From assembly GCA_019234295.1 (NCBI GenBank), contig JAFALK010000046.1, positions 85,172 through 149,171 on the forward strand: a stretch of 64,000 nt of DNA. Direction: 5' to 3'. Below are positions 49,250 through 57,563 of this stretch, in pieces. The translations under genes and the position numbers were made by a program. The notes beneath the pieces are model-generated. The model searched no databases. It worked only from the letters and a program-made list of their open reading frames with translations, and was not told the origin of the DNA. How positions within the stretch are numbered: the first letter of the stretch is position 1; the number at the start of each line of letters is the position of its first letter. The stretch is from Roseateles sp. GTDB taxonomy: Bacteria; Pseudomonadota; Gammaproteobacteria; Burkholderiales; Burkholderiaceae_C.

Positions 49250-50113
49250 TCAGTGTTTGTCGTCGGCCAACTCATCGACGACCGATTCGATGAGCGCTCG
49301 CAGACGCGCCTGCCTGCGCAGGTCTCGGTGATATCCCATCCACACAGGTCTTGCCGGCGGAGCCTCTCCCAGGTTGACGAGCTCGAGCGCATCCATGGCA
49401 TCCCCGAGCAGCCTGGGCAAGACAGCCAAGCCCGCGCCTGCGGCGCAGAGCACGGCCTGAGCGCTGCGATTGTTGCTGCTGATGGATACACGCGCCTCGG
49501 GCAACTTTTCTCGGAGCCACCTGACGTCCGGGAAGTCTCGATACGCAGCATCCAAGGTGACGATGGACAGGCCACTGCCTTTGCTGCCCTTCTTGATCTT
49601 CTTGCTCCCTCTTGCGGCATAGAGCCCGTACGCGACATTCATGAGGCGGCGCTGCATGACTTCGGGCTCGTCGAAGGGCTGGATGCGAAACACAAGATCG
49701 GCCTCGCGGCGCGACAGGTCGTAAAGCCTTGCATCGGTGATGAGCTCCAGGGACACGCGCGGGTGCACGTCGACAAAGCGTGCCAGGACCGGCGCCAGCA
49801 CGTGGGTGCCGAACCAATCGGACGAGGAGATCCTCAGCAAACCCTCCAGCGACTGCCCCCCACCTGCGAGTTCGCGCTCCAGGGCCAAGGCCTCGTCCTC
49901 CATTCGCTCGGCGCGCGTGAGCACCGCGGAGCCTTCGTCCGTCAGGACGAATCCTGCATTGCTGCGCTGAAAAAGCGTGTGGCCCAGCGAAGCCTCCAGG
50001 GCGCGCAGCCTTCGGCCCATCGTCGGCTGGGTCAGGCCGACCGTTCTGGCGGCCGCGCCGAGTGAGCCGTTTCTGGCAATGGCGAGAAACAGTCGGACAT
50101 CGCTCCATTCCAT
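49250..50113 (-). CDS. LysR-family transcriptional regulator
   Basis: 287-residue regulator. N-terminal HTH (about residues 2-60: WSDVRLFLAIARNGSLGAAARTVGLTQPTMGRRLRALEASLG) and a C-terminal substrate-binding domain. A Lys/Gly/Ser-rich stretch GSKKIKKGSKGSG at about residues 171-183 looks like an insertion in the effector domain. It is divergent from the MDR gene; an inverted repeat lies between. It most likely regulates that oxidoreductase and itself. Effector unknown; quinones or electrophiles would fit the neighbour. Confidence 0.9.
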   Translation of the reverse strand: MEWSDVRLFLAIARNGSLGAAARTVGLTQPTMGRRLRALEASLGHTLFQRSNAGFVLTDEGSAVLTRAERMEDEALALERELAGGGQSLEGLLRISSSDWFGTHVLAPVLARFVDVHPRVSLELITDARLYDLSRREADLVFRIQPFDEPEVMQRRLMNVAYGLYAARGSKKIKKGSKGSGLSIVTLDAAYRDFPDVRWLREKLPEARVSISSNNRSAQAVLCAAGAGLAVLPRLLGDAMDALELVNLGEAPPARPVWMGYHRDLRRQARLRALIESVVDELADDKH

Positions 50114-50193
50114 GACATCTCCTTCGAATCGCGCTTGCGAAGATCATACAAAAATGCATGAATGGCGTTCAGAGTTTGATATTCCCATTCTTG

Positions 50194-50210
50194 ATTGTTG
50201 ATCCAACAAT
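50194..50210. promoter_or_regulatory. Inverted repeat, probable LysR operator
   Basis: ATTGTTG (50194-50200), spacer ATC, CAACAAT (50204-50210): a perfect 7-base dyad with the T-N11-A core expected for LysR-type sites, in the 128-base gap between the divergent LysR and MDR genes, 32 bases before the MDR start. Confidence 0.75.
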
Positions 50211-50241
50211 TCGCTCATCCACAACGCTCCAGGAGCAAGAG

Positions 50242-51243
50242 ATGACAAGTCATTCGATGAAAGCGCTGGTCGTGCCGACCGCCGAAGCCGCCTTTGAAAT
50301 CCAGGAACTGCGCCGCCCGGAGCCGGGCAGGGGGCAGGTTCTGGTTCGCATCGCCGCGAGCGGCGTGAACCCGCTCGACACCAAGATCCGCGCCGGCAAG
50401 GCCGACCATGCCAGGCAACCGCTGCCTGCTGTGCTGGGCATGGACCTGGCTGGCACGGTCGTGACCGTGGGGGCAGGGGTGACGGACTTCAAGGCGGGTG
50501 ACGAAATCTTCGGCCTGGCCGGCGGCATTGGCGGCCTGCAGGGCACGCTGGCGGAGTACGCCGCGGTGGATGAACGACTCATTGCCCTTAAGCCGGCCGC
50601 CCTCTCGATGCGCGAGGCCGCAGCGCTGCCCCTGGCCGTCATCACGGCCTGGGAGGGGCTCGTCGATCGCGCCCAAGTCGGGCCGGGCCAAAGGGTCCTG
50701 GTCCATGGTGGCGCTGGCGGTGTCGGCCACATCGTCATCCAATTGGCCAAGGCTCGCGGCGCCCAGGTATTCGCCACCGGATCCGCGGCCCAGGCCGACT
50801 TCATCCGCAAGCTGGGCGCCACGCCCATCGACTACCGAGCGCAAACGGTTGGCGAGTATGTCCAGCAGCACACCGACGGCCGCGGTTTCGACATCGTGTA
50901 CGACACCGTCGGCGGCGCATCACTGGACGCCTCATTCACCGCAGCGCGGAAGTACGGCGGGCACGTGCTGAGCATCCTCGGTTGGGGCACCCACAGCCTG
51001 GCGCCGCTGTCCTTCCGTGCCGCAACCTACTCAGGCGTGTTCACGCTGCTGCCGATGCTGACGGGGGAGGGCTGCGAGCACCACGGAGAAATCCTGCGCG
51101 CTGCGGCGGCGCTGGTGGACGCAGGTGCGCTACGCCCGCTCCTGGACCCGCGCGAGTTCAAGTTCGTGCAGGCGACTGAAGCGCATGAACTTGTGGCCTC
51201 CGGCAAGACGACCGGCAAGGTGGTGGTGGACGTCACAGCGTGA
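50242..51243 (+). CDS. Zinc-type/quinone oxidoreductase-like MDR protein
   Basis: 333-residue NAD(P)-dependent enzyme of the medium-chain dehydrogenase superfamily, quinone-reductase branch. GroES-like N-domain (GVNPLDTKIRAGK, LGMDLAGTVVTVG), Rossmann domain with VHGGAGGVGHIVIQLAKARGA. Cysteine and histidine ligands of the zinc-dependent alcohol dehydrogenases are missing, so it should be metal-free and reduce quinones or other electrophilic carbonyls. AGGAG lies 7 bases before ATG 50242; the frame is open further upstream through the operator, which argues for this start. Regulated by the divergent LysR protein by inference. Confidence 0.9.
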   Translation: MTSHSMKALVVPTAEAAFEIQELRRPEPGRGQVLVRIAASGVNPLDTKIRAGKADHARQPLPAVLGMDLAGTVVTVGAGVTDFKAGDEIFGLAGGIGGLQGTLAEYAAVDERLIALKPAALSMREAAALPLAVITAWEGLVDRAQVGPGQRVLVHGGAGGVGHIVIQLAKARGAQVFATGSAAQADFIRKLGATPIDYRAQTVGEYVQQHTDGRGFDIVYDTVGGASLDASFTAARKYGGHVLSILGWGTHSLAPLSFRAATYSGVFTLLPMLTGEGCEHHGEILRAAAALVDAGALRPLLDPREFKFVQATEAHELVASGKTTGKVVVDVTA

Positions 51244-51256
51244 TGAGCGCAGCGCC

Positions 51257-52906
51257 CTAGCTGCTGCGCAATGCCTTGCCGGCGCGCGCGCCCAGATGCT
51301 TGCCGTTCTCGACCGTCAGCACGCCGTTGACGATGACGGCGTCGAAGCCGGCCGACATCTGGTGCGGGTTCTCGAAGGTGGCGCGGTCGTGCACAGTCCG
51401 GTCATCGAAGATCACGATATCCGCGGCATAGCCGACCCTCAGCAAGCCGCGGTCTTGCAATTTGAAGCGCTGGGCCGCCAGCGAACTCATGCGGCGCACC
51501 GCTTCCTCGAGCCGCATCACCTGCTCCTCGCGCACATACTTGCCCAGCACGCGTGCATTCGTGCCGTAGCTGCGTGGGTGCGGCATGCCGCTGCCGTCTT
51601 GCACGCCGCCATCGGCGCCGACCATGCTGAAGGGATAGGCCATGATGCGGCGCACGTCGTCCTCGCTCATGCCGTGGAACGTCATCTGCGCACCACCGCC
51701 TGAGATCAACTGCAGCATCGTTTCGACCTCGGCCTCCATCGTCGCCGGGCCGCCGCGCTGAACGGTGATCTCACTGATATTGCGACCATTCAGCGTCGGA
51801 TCAGCCGCATAGCGCGCGACCACCGCATAGGAAAAACTGGTCCTCTTCTTGCTCCGCGAGCCATCGACGATCTCGGCCTTGATGCGCGCACGCGTCGGGC
51901 CATCGGCCAGGCGCTTGGCGATTTCCGCCTGGCCGCCCTCAACGGCCCAATCCGGAAGCATCACCTGCAGCGACGTACTGCTGGCCGTGTAGGGATATTG
52001 GTCGATCGTCACGTCCAGCCCGTCGGCGCGCGCCTGCTCGATCAACGCCAAGGTCTCGCGCGAACGCCCCCAGTTGGCCGGCGCGCTGACCTTGAAATGC
52101 GAGATCTGCACCGGTAACTGGGCCTGGCGACCAATGTCCAGCGCCTCGTTGATGGCCCCGACCACCTCATTGCCCTCGTCGCGAATATGCGAGGCGTATA
52201 GCCCGTGGTGGCGTGCGGCCGCCCGGGCCAGGCCGACCACCTCGGGCGTGTCACTGAAGATGCCCGGCGAGTAGATCAGGCCCGTCGAGAAGCCAACTGC
52301 GCCCTCGTCCATCGCCTGTTCAACCAATGCCTCCATGCGCTGCTGCTCGGCCGGTGTGGCCGCGCGATTGGCCAGGCCCATCACCTGTCGGCGCACCGTG
52401 TTGTGACCGACCAGCGAGGCCACGTTGATCGATGTGCCTTCCTGATCGATGCGAGCGAAGTAGGATTTGAGTCCGCCCTCGGCCGAAGCACCGCAATTGC
52501 CGGTGATCACCGTCGTGACGCCATCCTGCACGTAGTTGTCGGCCGTTGGCTTCTCGAGCAGATTGCCTTCCAGATGTCCGTGGGTGTCAATGAAACCAGG
52601 CGCGACGATATGGTCGTGCGCGTCGATCACCCGCTTTGCCGGCATGTCGCCGAGCACGCCCACCGCGACGATGCGTCCTGCGCGTACGGCGACGTCACCG
52701 CGCATCCAGGAGTTGCCGCTGCCATCGATGATGCGGCCGCCGCGGATCAGGAGGTCGAGCGGCTCGGCCGCGGCTTGCGGCGCCCCTGCCGTCTTTGTCG
52801 ACGTGGGGGATGCGCCGCATCCCCCCAGCGGCAGACCGGCCAGCGCAACGCTCAGCGCGACGATCAATTGACGAGGACGACTGGAGCGGGATGGGGGGCA
52901 GGGCAT
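51257..52906 (-). CDS. N-acyl-D-amino-acid deacylase family lipoprotein
   Basis: 549-residue amidohydrolase. Signal peptide ends with lipobox LGGC (Cys30), so it is an exported lipoprotein, unlike the cytoplasmic members. Signature pieces: DLLIRGGRIIDGSGNSWMRGDVAV, GFIDTHGHLEGNL (metal-binding), GNCGASAEG, SHIRDEGNEVVGAINEAL, QISHFKVS and the late SMVGADGGVQDGSGMPHPRSYGT. The family removes acyl groups from N-acyl-D-amino acids and related compounds; periplasmic location suggests use of cell-wall or exogenous D-amino acid derivatives. It is convergent with the MDR gene and divergent from arsR. Confidence 0.9.
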   Translation of the reverse strand: MPCPPSRSSRPRQLIVALSVALAGLPLGGCGASPTSTKTAGAPQAAAEPLDLLIRGGRIIDGSGNSWMRGDVAVRAGRIVAVGVLGDMPAKRVIDAHDHIVAPGFIDTHGHLEGNLLEKPTADNYVQDGVTTVITGNCGASAEGGLKSYFARIDQEGTSINVASLVGHNTVRRQVMGLANRAATPAEQQRMEALVEQAMDEGAVGFSTGLIYSPGIFSDTPEVVGLARAAARHHGLYASHIRDEGNEVVGAINEALDIGRQAQLPVQISHFKVSAPANWGRSRETLALIEQARADGLDVTIDQYPYTASSTSLQVMLPDWAVEGGQAEIAKRLADGPTRARIKAEIVDGSRSKKRTSFSYAVVARYAADPTLNGRNISEITVQRGGPATMEAEVETMLQLISGGGAQMTFHGMSEDDVRRIMAYPFSMVGADGGVQDGSGMPHPRSYGTNARVLGKYVREEQVMRLEEAVRRMSSLAAQRFKLQDRGLLRVGYAADIVIFDDRTVHDRATFENPHQMSAGFDAVIVNGVLTVENGKHLGARAGKALRSS

Positions 52907-53057
52907 GGGTATCTTTGTTCGGCTTGTGCCCGCCTACCTTAGGCAAATCGGGCTTCAGCCACTATGCGGGTTGATCCGAAAGCTGGTCCTACGGCGTGCA
53001 GACGCCTCATAACCGCAGGCAATACAGGCTGCCACCTTGCGAGCATTCAGTCGCATC

Positions 53058-53077
53058 ATTACAAATATTGTTGTAAT
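53058..53077. promoter_or_regulatory. Inverted repeat upstream of arsR, probable ArsR operator
   Basis: ATTACAA (53058-53064), six bases, TTGTAAT (53071-53077): a perfect dyad ending 8 bases before the GTG start of arsR. A -35/-10 pair TTGCGA (53037) and TACAAA (53060) at 17 bases overlaps its left arm, so binding would block the operon promoter. Confidence 0.82.
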
Positions 53078-53085
53078 ATTGACGC

Positions 53086-53409
53086 GTGAACAAGCCTGAC
53101 GCACTGGCCGCCCTCGGCGCCCTCGCTCACCCCATTCGCCTCGACGCCTTCCGCGCCCTGGTCGTGGCCGGCAACGACGGGCTCACACCCGGCAAGCTCG
53201 TTGAAATGCTCGATGTGGCCTACGCCAAGCTGGGCTTTCACCTAAAGGAGTTGAGCGAGGCCGGCCTCGTGAGCTCCGAGCAATCGGGACGGCATGTCAT
53301 TTACCGCGCGGTCTACCCCCAGATGAACGCGCTGTTGGACTACCTCACCGAGAACTGCTGCCAAGGCTCGGCTTGCGAAGCCACGGCCAGCACCAAGGCC
53401 TGCTGCTGA
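53086..53409 (+). CDS. arsR: ArsR-type arsenic repressor with C-terminal Cys cluster
   Basis: 107-residue winged-helix repressor starting at GTG 53086. HTH about residues 30-75 (LTPGKLVEMLDVAYAKLGFHLKELSEAGLVSSEQSGRHVIYRA). The C-terminal tail ENCCQGSACEATASTKACC holds six of the cysteines, the usual arsenite site of proteobacterial ArsR proteins with a C-terminal ligand cluster. There is almost no leader and no Shine-Dalgarno, so the mRNA may be leaderless or poorly translated. First gene of arsR-arsI-arsC-aqpS. Confidence 0.93.
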   Translation: MNKPDALAALGALAHPIRLDAFRALVVAGNDGLTPGKLVEMLDVAYAKLGFHLKELSEAGLVSSEQSGRHVIYRAVYPQMNALLDYLTENCCQGSACEATASTKACC

Positions 53410-53457
53410 ACCCTCCTCAACCCGCCATTGCCCTCATCGAGCCCTCAGGAGAACCCC

Positions 53458-53949
53458 ATGAAGCGCTTCCATGTCCATGCCCACGTCGAAGACCTGAAGG
53501 CCAGCATCGCCTTCTACTCGGCCCTGTTCGGCGCTGAGCCCACCCGCATCGAAGGCGACTACGCCAAATGGATGCTGGAGGACCCGCGGATCAACTTCGC
53601 CATCTCGACTCGCGACGGCAAGCTTGGCGTAGACCACCTCGGTATCCAGACGGACAGCGAAGAAGAGCTGGTCGAACTCAAGGCTCGTGCCAAGGCCGCC
53701 GACATGGCGCTCTTGGATGAGGGCGAGACCACCTGCTGCTACGCCCGCAGCGACAAGTACTGGCTGACCGACCCGCAGGGCATCGCTTGGGAGCAGTTCC
53801 ACACGCTGGGCAACATCGCAGTCTTCAGCGAAGCCACGCGCAAAGCCGATGAAGCCGGCTCGGCCTGCTGCGCGGGCGGCGCGCCCAAGCCCAAGGTCAG
53901 CAAGGCCGTCGGCATCCCGGTCAACGCTGCACCGTCGTCGTGCTGCTGA
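53458..53949 (+). CDS. ArsI/CadI family VOC protein (organoarsenical C-As lyase-like)
   Basis: 163-residue glyoxalase/bleomycin-resistance-fold dioxygenase. Expected metal ligands: His in MKRFHVHAHV, His60 in VDHLGIQ and Glu112 in AWEQFH. The vicinal cysteine pair Cys93-Cys94 (GETTCCYARSDK) is the trivalent organoarsenical site of ArsI lyases. The C-terminus adds further Cys pairs (GSACCAGG, SSCC). ArsI cleaves the C-As bond of methylarsonite and aromatic trivalent arsenicals to arsenite; CadI homologues are less well defined. AGGAGAA precedes ATG 53458. Same operon as arsR and arsC. Confidence 0.9.
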   Translation: MKRFHVHAHVEDLKASIAFYSALFGAEPTRIEGDYAKWMLEDPRINFAISTRDGKLGVDHLGIQTDSEEELVELKARAKAADMALLDEGETTCCYARSDKYWLTDPQGIAWEQFHTLGNIAVFSEATRKADEAGSACCAGGAPKPKVSKAVGIPVNAAPSSCC

Positions 53950-53965
53950 AGGGGAGGGCCCGCCG

Positions 53966-54454
53966 GTGAGCACCAACGTCCTTATCCTCTGCACCCACAA
54001 CTCGGCCCGCAGCGTGCTCTCCGAGGGCATGCTCAATCACTGGGCCACCAAGCTGGGCAAGAACATCCGGGCTTTCAGCGCGGGCAGTTCGCCGAGCGGT
54101 CGCATCAATCCGCATGCGCTCACGGCTCTCTCCAAGGTCGGTATCGACACGAATGGTTTGCGCTCCAAGAGCTGGGATGAATTCACCGGTCCTCAGGCGC
54201 CGACGATGCACATCGTCATCACGGTCTGCGACAGCGCGGCGGCCGAGCCGTGTCCGTATTGGCCCGGCAGTCCGGTCCAGGTGCACTGGGGCTACCCGGA
54301 CCCATCCAACGCCCCCGAGGACCAGAAGGCCCAAGCCTTCGAGTTGACGCGGCAGGCCATTGGTTACCGCATGCTCCAGTTGGCGTTGCTGCCGGTGGAG
54401 TCGCTCGATACGGCCGAGCTCCAGAAGGCCTTGGTCGCCATTTCCGAGGACTGA
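53966..54454 (+). CDS. arsC: Arsenate reductase, LMW-phosphatase-like (ArsC)
   Basis: 162-residue enzyme that reduces arsenate to arsenite. Low-molecular-weight tyrosine phosphatase fold: P-loop Cys9-x5-Arg in LILCTHNSARS, then ITVCDSAAAEPCPYWPG with two further Cys that can relay electrons, and HWGYPDPSNAPE with the general-acid Asp. It starts at GTG 53966 with GGGGAGGG upstream. Whether thioredoxin or glutaredoxin supplies electrons cannot be decided from sequence. 16 bases behind arsI and 1 base before aqpS. Confidence 0.93.
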   Translation: MSTNVLILCTHNSARSVLSEGMLNHWATKLGKNIRAFSAGSSPSGRINPHALTALSKVGIDTNGLRSKSWDEFTGPQAPTMHIVITVCDSAAAEPCPYWPGSPVQVHWGYPDPSNAPEDQKAQAFELTRQAIGYRMLQLALLPVESLDTAELQKALVAISED

Positions 54455-54455
54455 G

Positions 54456-55127
54456 ATGGACTCACCCTTGACGAAGCGACTTCTGGCCGAGGGGCTCGGC
54501 ACCATGCTGCTGCTCGCCGTGGTCATCGGCTCCGGCATCATGGGTGAGCGCCTGGCGGGTGGCAATGCGGCCGTAGCGCTGCTTGCGAACACCCTGGCGA
54601 CGGTGGCAGGGCTCTATGTGCTCATCGAGGTCTTCGGCCCCATCAGCGGCGCGCACTTCAACCCGGCGGTCTCACTCGTGATGGCAGGGCGCAGGCAGCT
54701 GGGTTGGAGCGACTTCGCGCACTACGTGTTGGCCCAGTTGCTCGGTGCAATGTTGGGGGCATGGCTCGCGCACGCGATGTTCGAGCTGCCGGTGCTGGAG
54801 TTTTCGACCAAGGTGCGCAGCGGCACGGGTCAGTGGGTGGCCGAGGTCGTGGCCACCTTCGGCTTGCTGCTGGTCATCCTGCGCGCACCACAGCAGCGTG
54901 TGGCAGCCATGGTGGCGGCCTATATCGGAGCCGCCTATTGGTTCACTGCCTCGACCTCGTTTGCGAATCCGGCTGCGGCGTTTGGGCGCATGTTCAGCGA
55001 CAGCTTTGCAGGCATCTCGCCGGGCAGCGTCCTGGGCTTCGTGGTGGCTGAATTCACGGGGGCGGGATTGGCCATGCTTGCTCACGGGGTGCTACAGGCC
55101 CGGACGAAAGGAGCTTCGATTGCCTGA
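54456..55127 (+). CDS. MIP-family channel, AqpS-like arsenite exit channel
   Basis: 223-residue aquaporin-fold protein with six membrane helices. The two half-helix loops carry NPA motifs: SGAHFNPAVSLVMAG (first) and TSFANPAAAFGRMF (second). In Sinorhizobium a MIP channel, AqpS, replaces the ArsB pump and lets arsenite made by ArsC leave down its gradient; the operon position here is the same. ATG 54456 lies one base after the arsC stop. No Acr3, ArsB or ArsA gene is in the window. Confidence 0.92.
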   Translation: MDSPLTKRLLAEGLGTMLLLAVVIGSGIMGERLAGGNAAVALLANTLATVAGLYVLIEVFGPISGAHFNPAVSLVMAGRRQLGWSDFAHYVLAQLLGAMLGAWLAHAMFELPVLEFSTKVRSGTGQWVAEVVATFGLLLVILRAPQQRVAAMVAAYIGAAYWFTASTSFANPAAAFGRMFSDSFAGISPGSVLGFVVAEFTGAGLAMLAHGVLQARTKGASIA

Positions 55128-55166
55128 TGGCTCCTCGCCGAAATCAGTCACGCCGACGCAGATCGG

Positions 55167-56993
55167 CTACCTTGTGTCTCCGCTTGCACCGAGGCTGTTC
55201 GACGGCTGCGTAGCGGTGTTCTGTTGCAGTTGCTGCTCCTTGATGAAGGCGTCCGCAGCCTCCAGTCCGTAGCTTCTCTCGACCTTCTGCATCGCGCTTT
55301 GCTTGTCGACCGTCCACTCCTTGAAAGGCACGTCGGACGCCGGATCGCGACGCATCTCGGCAAGAATGTCGCTGCGGGTCACACCTGCTTCGAGGCGGCT
55401 GCGCCACTGTTTCGCCCATCGGGCCATGGGCTCGTCGTCAACGTTCTGCGCCAGCGTCCCTAGAGCTCGATAGGCCTCGTCCGCCTCGCCGGCGTAGGCA
55501 TAGCCCAGTGCCGCATATCTGGCGAGCGCGTCGACTTCGCGGGCGCTTTGCCAAGCCCGGATGACGCCCTGCAGCGCCGCATCACCTGGCGTGTCAGTGG
55601 CGGCCACCTCGGCCTGAAAGAACGCGAAGGCAATTTCGGGCGACTCCGGGTTCAGGGCGTGCGCTCGATTCAAGTGCTGCTGCGCTGCTTGGAGGAAGGC
55701 GCGCCGGGGAGCGTCCTCGCTGTGTGCGGCAAGCCGCAGATTTGCCATACCGGCCAAGTACCACGCCTCGAAGTTGGCATCGTCGTTTTGCAGGTCGGCA
55801 TCCAGAAGGGACAAAGCCTGCTGGGGATCACCCCAATCGATCTGCGCCCGGCTTAAGGTGAGACGGGCCAGCGGGTCATCCGGGAACCGGGCTGTCAGAG
55901 CCGTTACTTTACGCAGCAGGGACTCGCCGGCCTGCCTGCCCGGGCACGATTTCAGGGCGGCATCCGCCAGAACGAACTCTCCTGTTGCCTTGGGCAGCAT
56001 CCGGAAGCTGATCCGGGCCGAGGGGAGCGACTCTGGGGCGACCCTCAAGACCGTCATGCCCCGAAGCCCATACCGCCACATCACGCGGCCGAGGTCCCCG
56101 GTCTTCACGCCGAAGGCGCGTTCGAACGCCACGCTCGGCGAAGCGCCATCGCCGACGAGCACAAGGTAGCGGTTCATGCGCCTGCGCTTGTCATCCGACG
56201 ACAGCATGTAGTGCATCAACAGCCAGGCCTTCGCCTCGTACTCCAGATGCACGCCGGCGGCTCCGCCGTAGTTGTGGGTGTTGGCGAGCTTGTTCTGCAG
56301 GACGTCGTCATACTCCAGGCTATACCTTCGGCCGTCGTCCAAGAATTTCAGGTAGTTGCCAATGCTTTTCGGCACCCGCCCCACGACCATCTGCTGCTCC
56401 GAAAACCGCACGCTGGAGAAGTACTGGGCGAAGCCGTCGATGAACGACGCCGGGGTGCGGATGTCGGTGTGGCGATAGAGGAAGTGCCTCGCGTACGCCT
56501 CGAAGACGTAGGACAGACTGTCGCTCAGTGGGGACCTGTCGAGCTGTCCATCGCCCAGGCTGACGATGCGATCCAGTTGAACCGCGTCCCCCTGCACGCC
56601 GGATGTGCAACTGCTGTACAGGCCCACGGCATCGGCTGGTGCGCCGTCATCGATCGCGACAAGGCCCGAGAGCCGGGCGTGGAAATACAGCGTTAGCTTC
56701 GGCTCCTTCAGCTCGACCTGGCCCGCGGGCTGGGTGTAGATGCGCAGCAGGTAATCGAGCCTTTCCAGGTTGTCTAGCAGCGAGGTGACGTCTTCCTCCC
56801 GGGTGTCCGAGTAGACGACGAAGTGCTGGCTCTCGGCACGGAACCACTTGGAGATCTGAGCCTTCTTGCCGGCCACCTCCACGCGCTCGAGGTTCACGGA
56901 GTCGGGCTGTTGGGCGTCGACGGCGGAGCCGGCCGACAGCAGGCACAGAGCGGCGAGGGCGGCAAGGGCGGTCGCCCAGGAGAAGCTGCGCAT
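55167..56993 (-). CDS. Exported TPR protein with degenerate peptidase-like domain
   Basis: 608-residue protein with a signal peptide (cleavage near VDAQ, about residue 27). Residues about 50-300 (FRAESQHFVVYSDTREEDVTSLLDNLERLDYLLRIY ... FIDGFAQYFSSVRFSE ... WLLMHYMLSSDDKRRRMNRYL) resemble DUF1570-like secreted peptidase domains, but where the HExxH zinc site is expected the sequence reads FEAYARHFLYRH, so it is probably not catalytic. Residues about 370-560 are TPR-like. It diverges from two unknown membrane genes. Function unknown; a periplasmic binding or assembly role is possible. Confidence 0.75.
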   Translation of the reverse strand: MRSFSWATALAALAALCLLSAGSAVDAQQPDSVNLERVEVAGKKAQISKWFRAESQHFVVYSDTREEDVTSLLDNLERLDYLLRIYTQPAGQVELKEPKLTLYFHARLSGLVAIDDGAPADAVGLYSSCTSGVQGDAVQLDRIVSLGDGQLDRSPLSDSLSYVFEAYARHFLYRHTDIRTPASFIDGFAQYFSSVRFSEQQMVVGRVPKSIGNYLKFLDDGRRYSLEYDDVLQNKLANTHNYGGAAGVHLEYEAKAWLLMHYMLSSDDKRRRMNRYLVLVGDGASPSVAFERAFGVKTGDLGRVMWRYGLRGMTVLRVAPESLPSARISFRMLPKATGEFVLADAALKSCPGRQAGESLLRKVTALTARFPDDPLARLTLSRAQIDWGDPQQALSLLDADLQNDDANFEAWYLAGMANLRLAAHSEDAPRRAFLQAAQQHLNRAHALNPESPEIAFAFFQAEVAATDTPGDAALQGVIRAWQSAREVDALARYAALGYAYAGEADEAYRALGTLAQNVDDEPMARWAKQWRSRLEAGVTRSDILAEMRRDPASDVPFKEWTVDKQSAMQKVERSYGLEAADAFIKEQQLQQNTATQPSNSLGASGDTR

Positions 56994-57152
56994 GGATTCT
57001 CTTTATCGATATTGGAGCGATTGCTACGATGCGGGGCCGATCTTCATCGTAGCCGCGGCTCGACTGGAAGGAGGGCAAGGCCACCAGGGTTGCACGTCTT
57101 TGGAGGGAGGTCGACGATTTCGCACCTCGTACCGATCAGAAGCGGGGGACGC

Positions 57153-57563
57153 ATGTTTGCAAGGCGCTCGTTGGCAATCTTTGTGAGTCTTGTTCCGGCC
57201 CTCGTTGCTGCAGCTTCGCAGGCAGAAGGACCTGACATGACCACGCGGCCAGCATCGGTTTCCGATTCGGCAGCGTCGGGTGCGGCGGCGGCTGCTACGC
57301 CGACCTCGGCGGCGAGTTCGATGTATAGCCCGCTGCCAGATGATTTAGCCACCGGAGCGAGCAGCCAGGAGGCGCAGTTCGACGCCAGCGAAGACCAGGC
57401 GGATCAAACTGAGCGGATAGCCGGCAAACTTGCCCTCATGGTGGTTCTGATCTTGGGAATCTGGGTCACACTCCGCTCGGCCGCGCGGCCCAGAAAGAGA
57501 CGCAGGCGCGTGCGATCTCGACGACCATCGCGCCGAAACCATTTGAAACGGGGAGATCAATGA
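57153..57563 (+). CDS. Small exported/membrane protein, unknown
   Basis: 136 residues from ATG 57153 (AGCGGGGGA upstream). A signal-like segment (residues about 5-22), an Ala/Ser/Thr-rich linker, an acidic stretch (QFDASEDQADQTERIAG), one membrane helix (KLALMVVLILGIWVTL) and a very basic tail (RPRKRRRRVRSRRPSRR). No family recognised. Its stop overlaps the next ATG (ATGA), so the pair is translated together. The 159-base gap before it, shared with the divergent TPR gene, shows no clear promoter. Confidence 0.6.
   Translation: MFARRSLAIFVSLVPALVAAASQAEGPDMTTRPASVSDSAASGAAAAATPTSAASSMYSPLPDDLATGASSQEAQFDASEDQADQTERIAGKLALMVVLILGIWVTLRSAARPRKRRRRVRSRRPSRRNHLKRGDQ

Noticed and set aside
49234..49252. 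Hairpin TGATCG/CGATCA between the propeller gene and LysR as a terminator
   Set aside because: Six-base stem overlapping the LysR stop and no T tract on either strand.
51243..51260. CTAG at 51257-51260 as a fourth shared stop
   Set aside because: Only the deacylase uses it; the MDR gene already stops at 51243.
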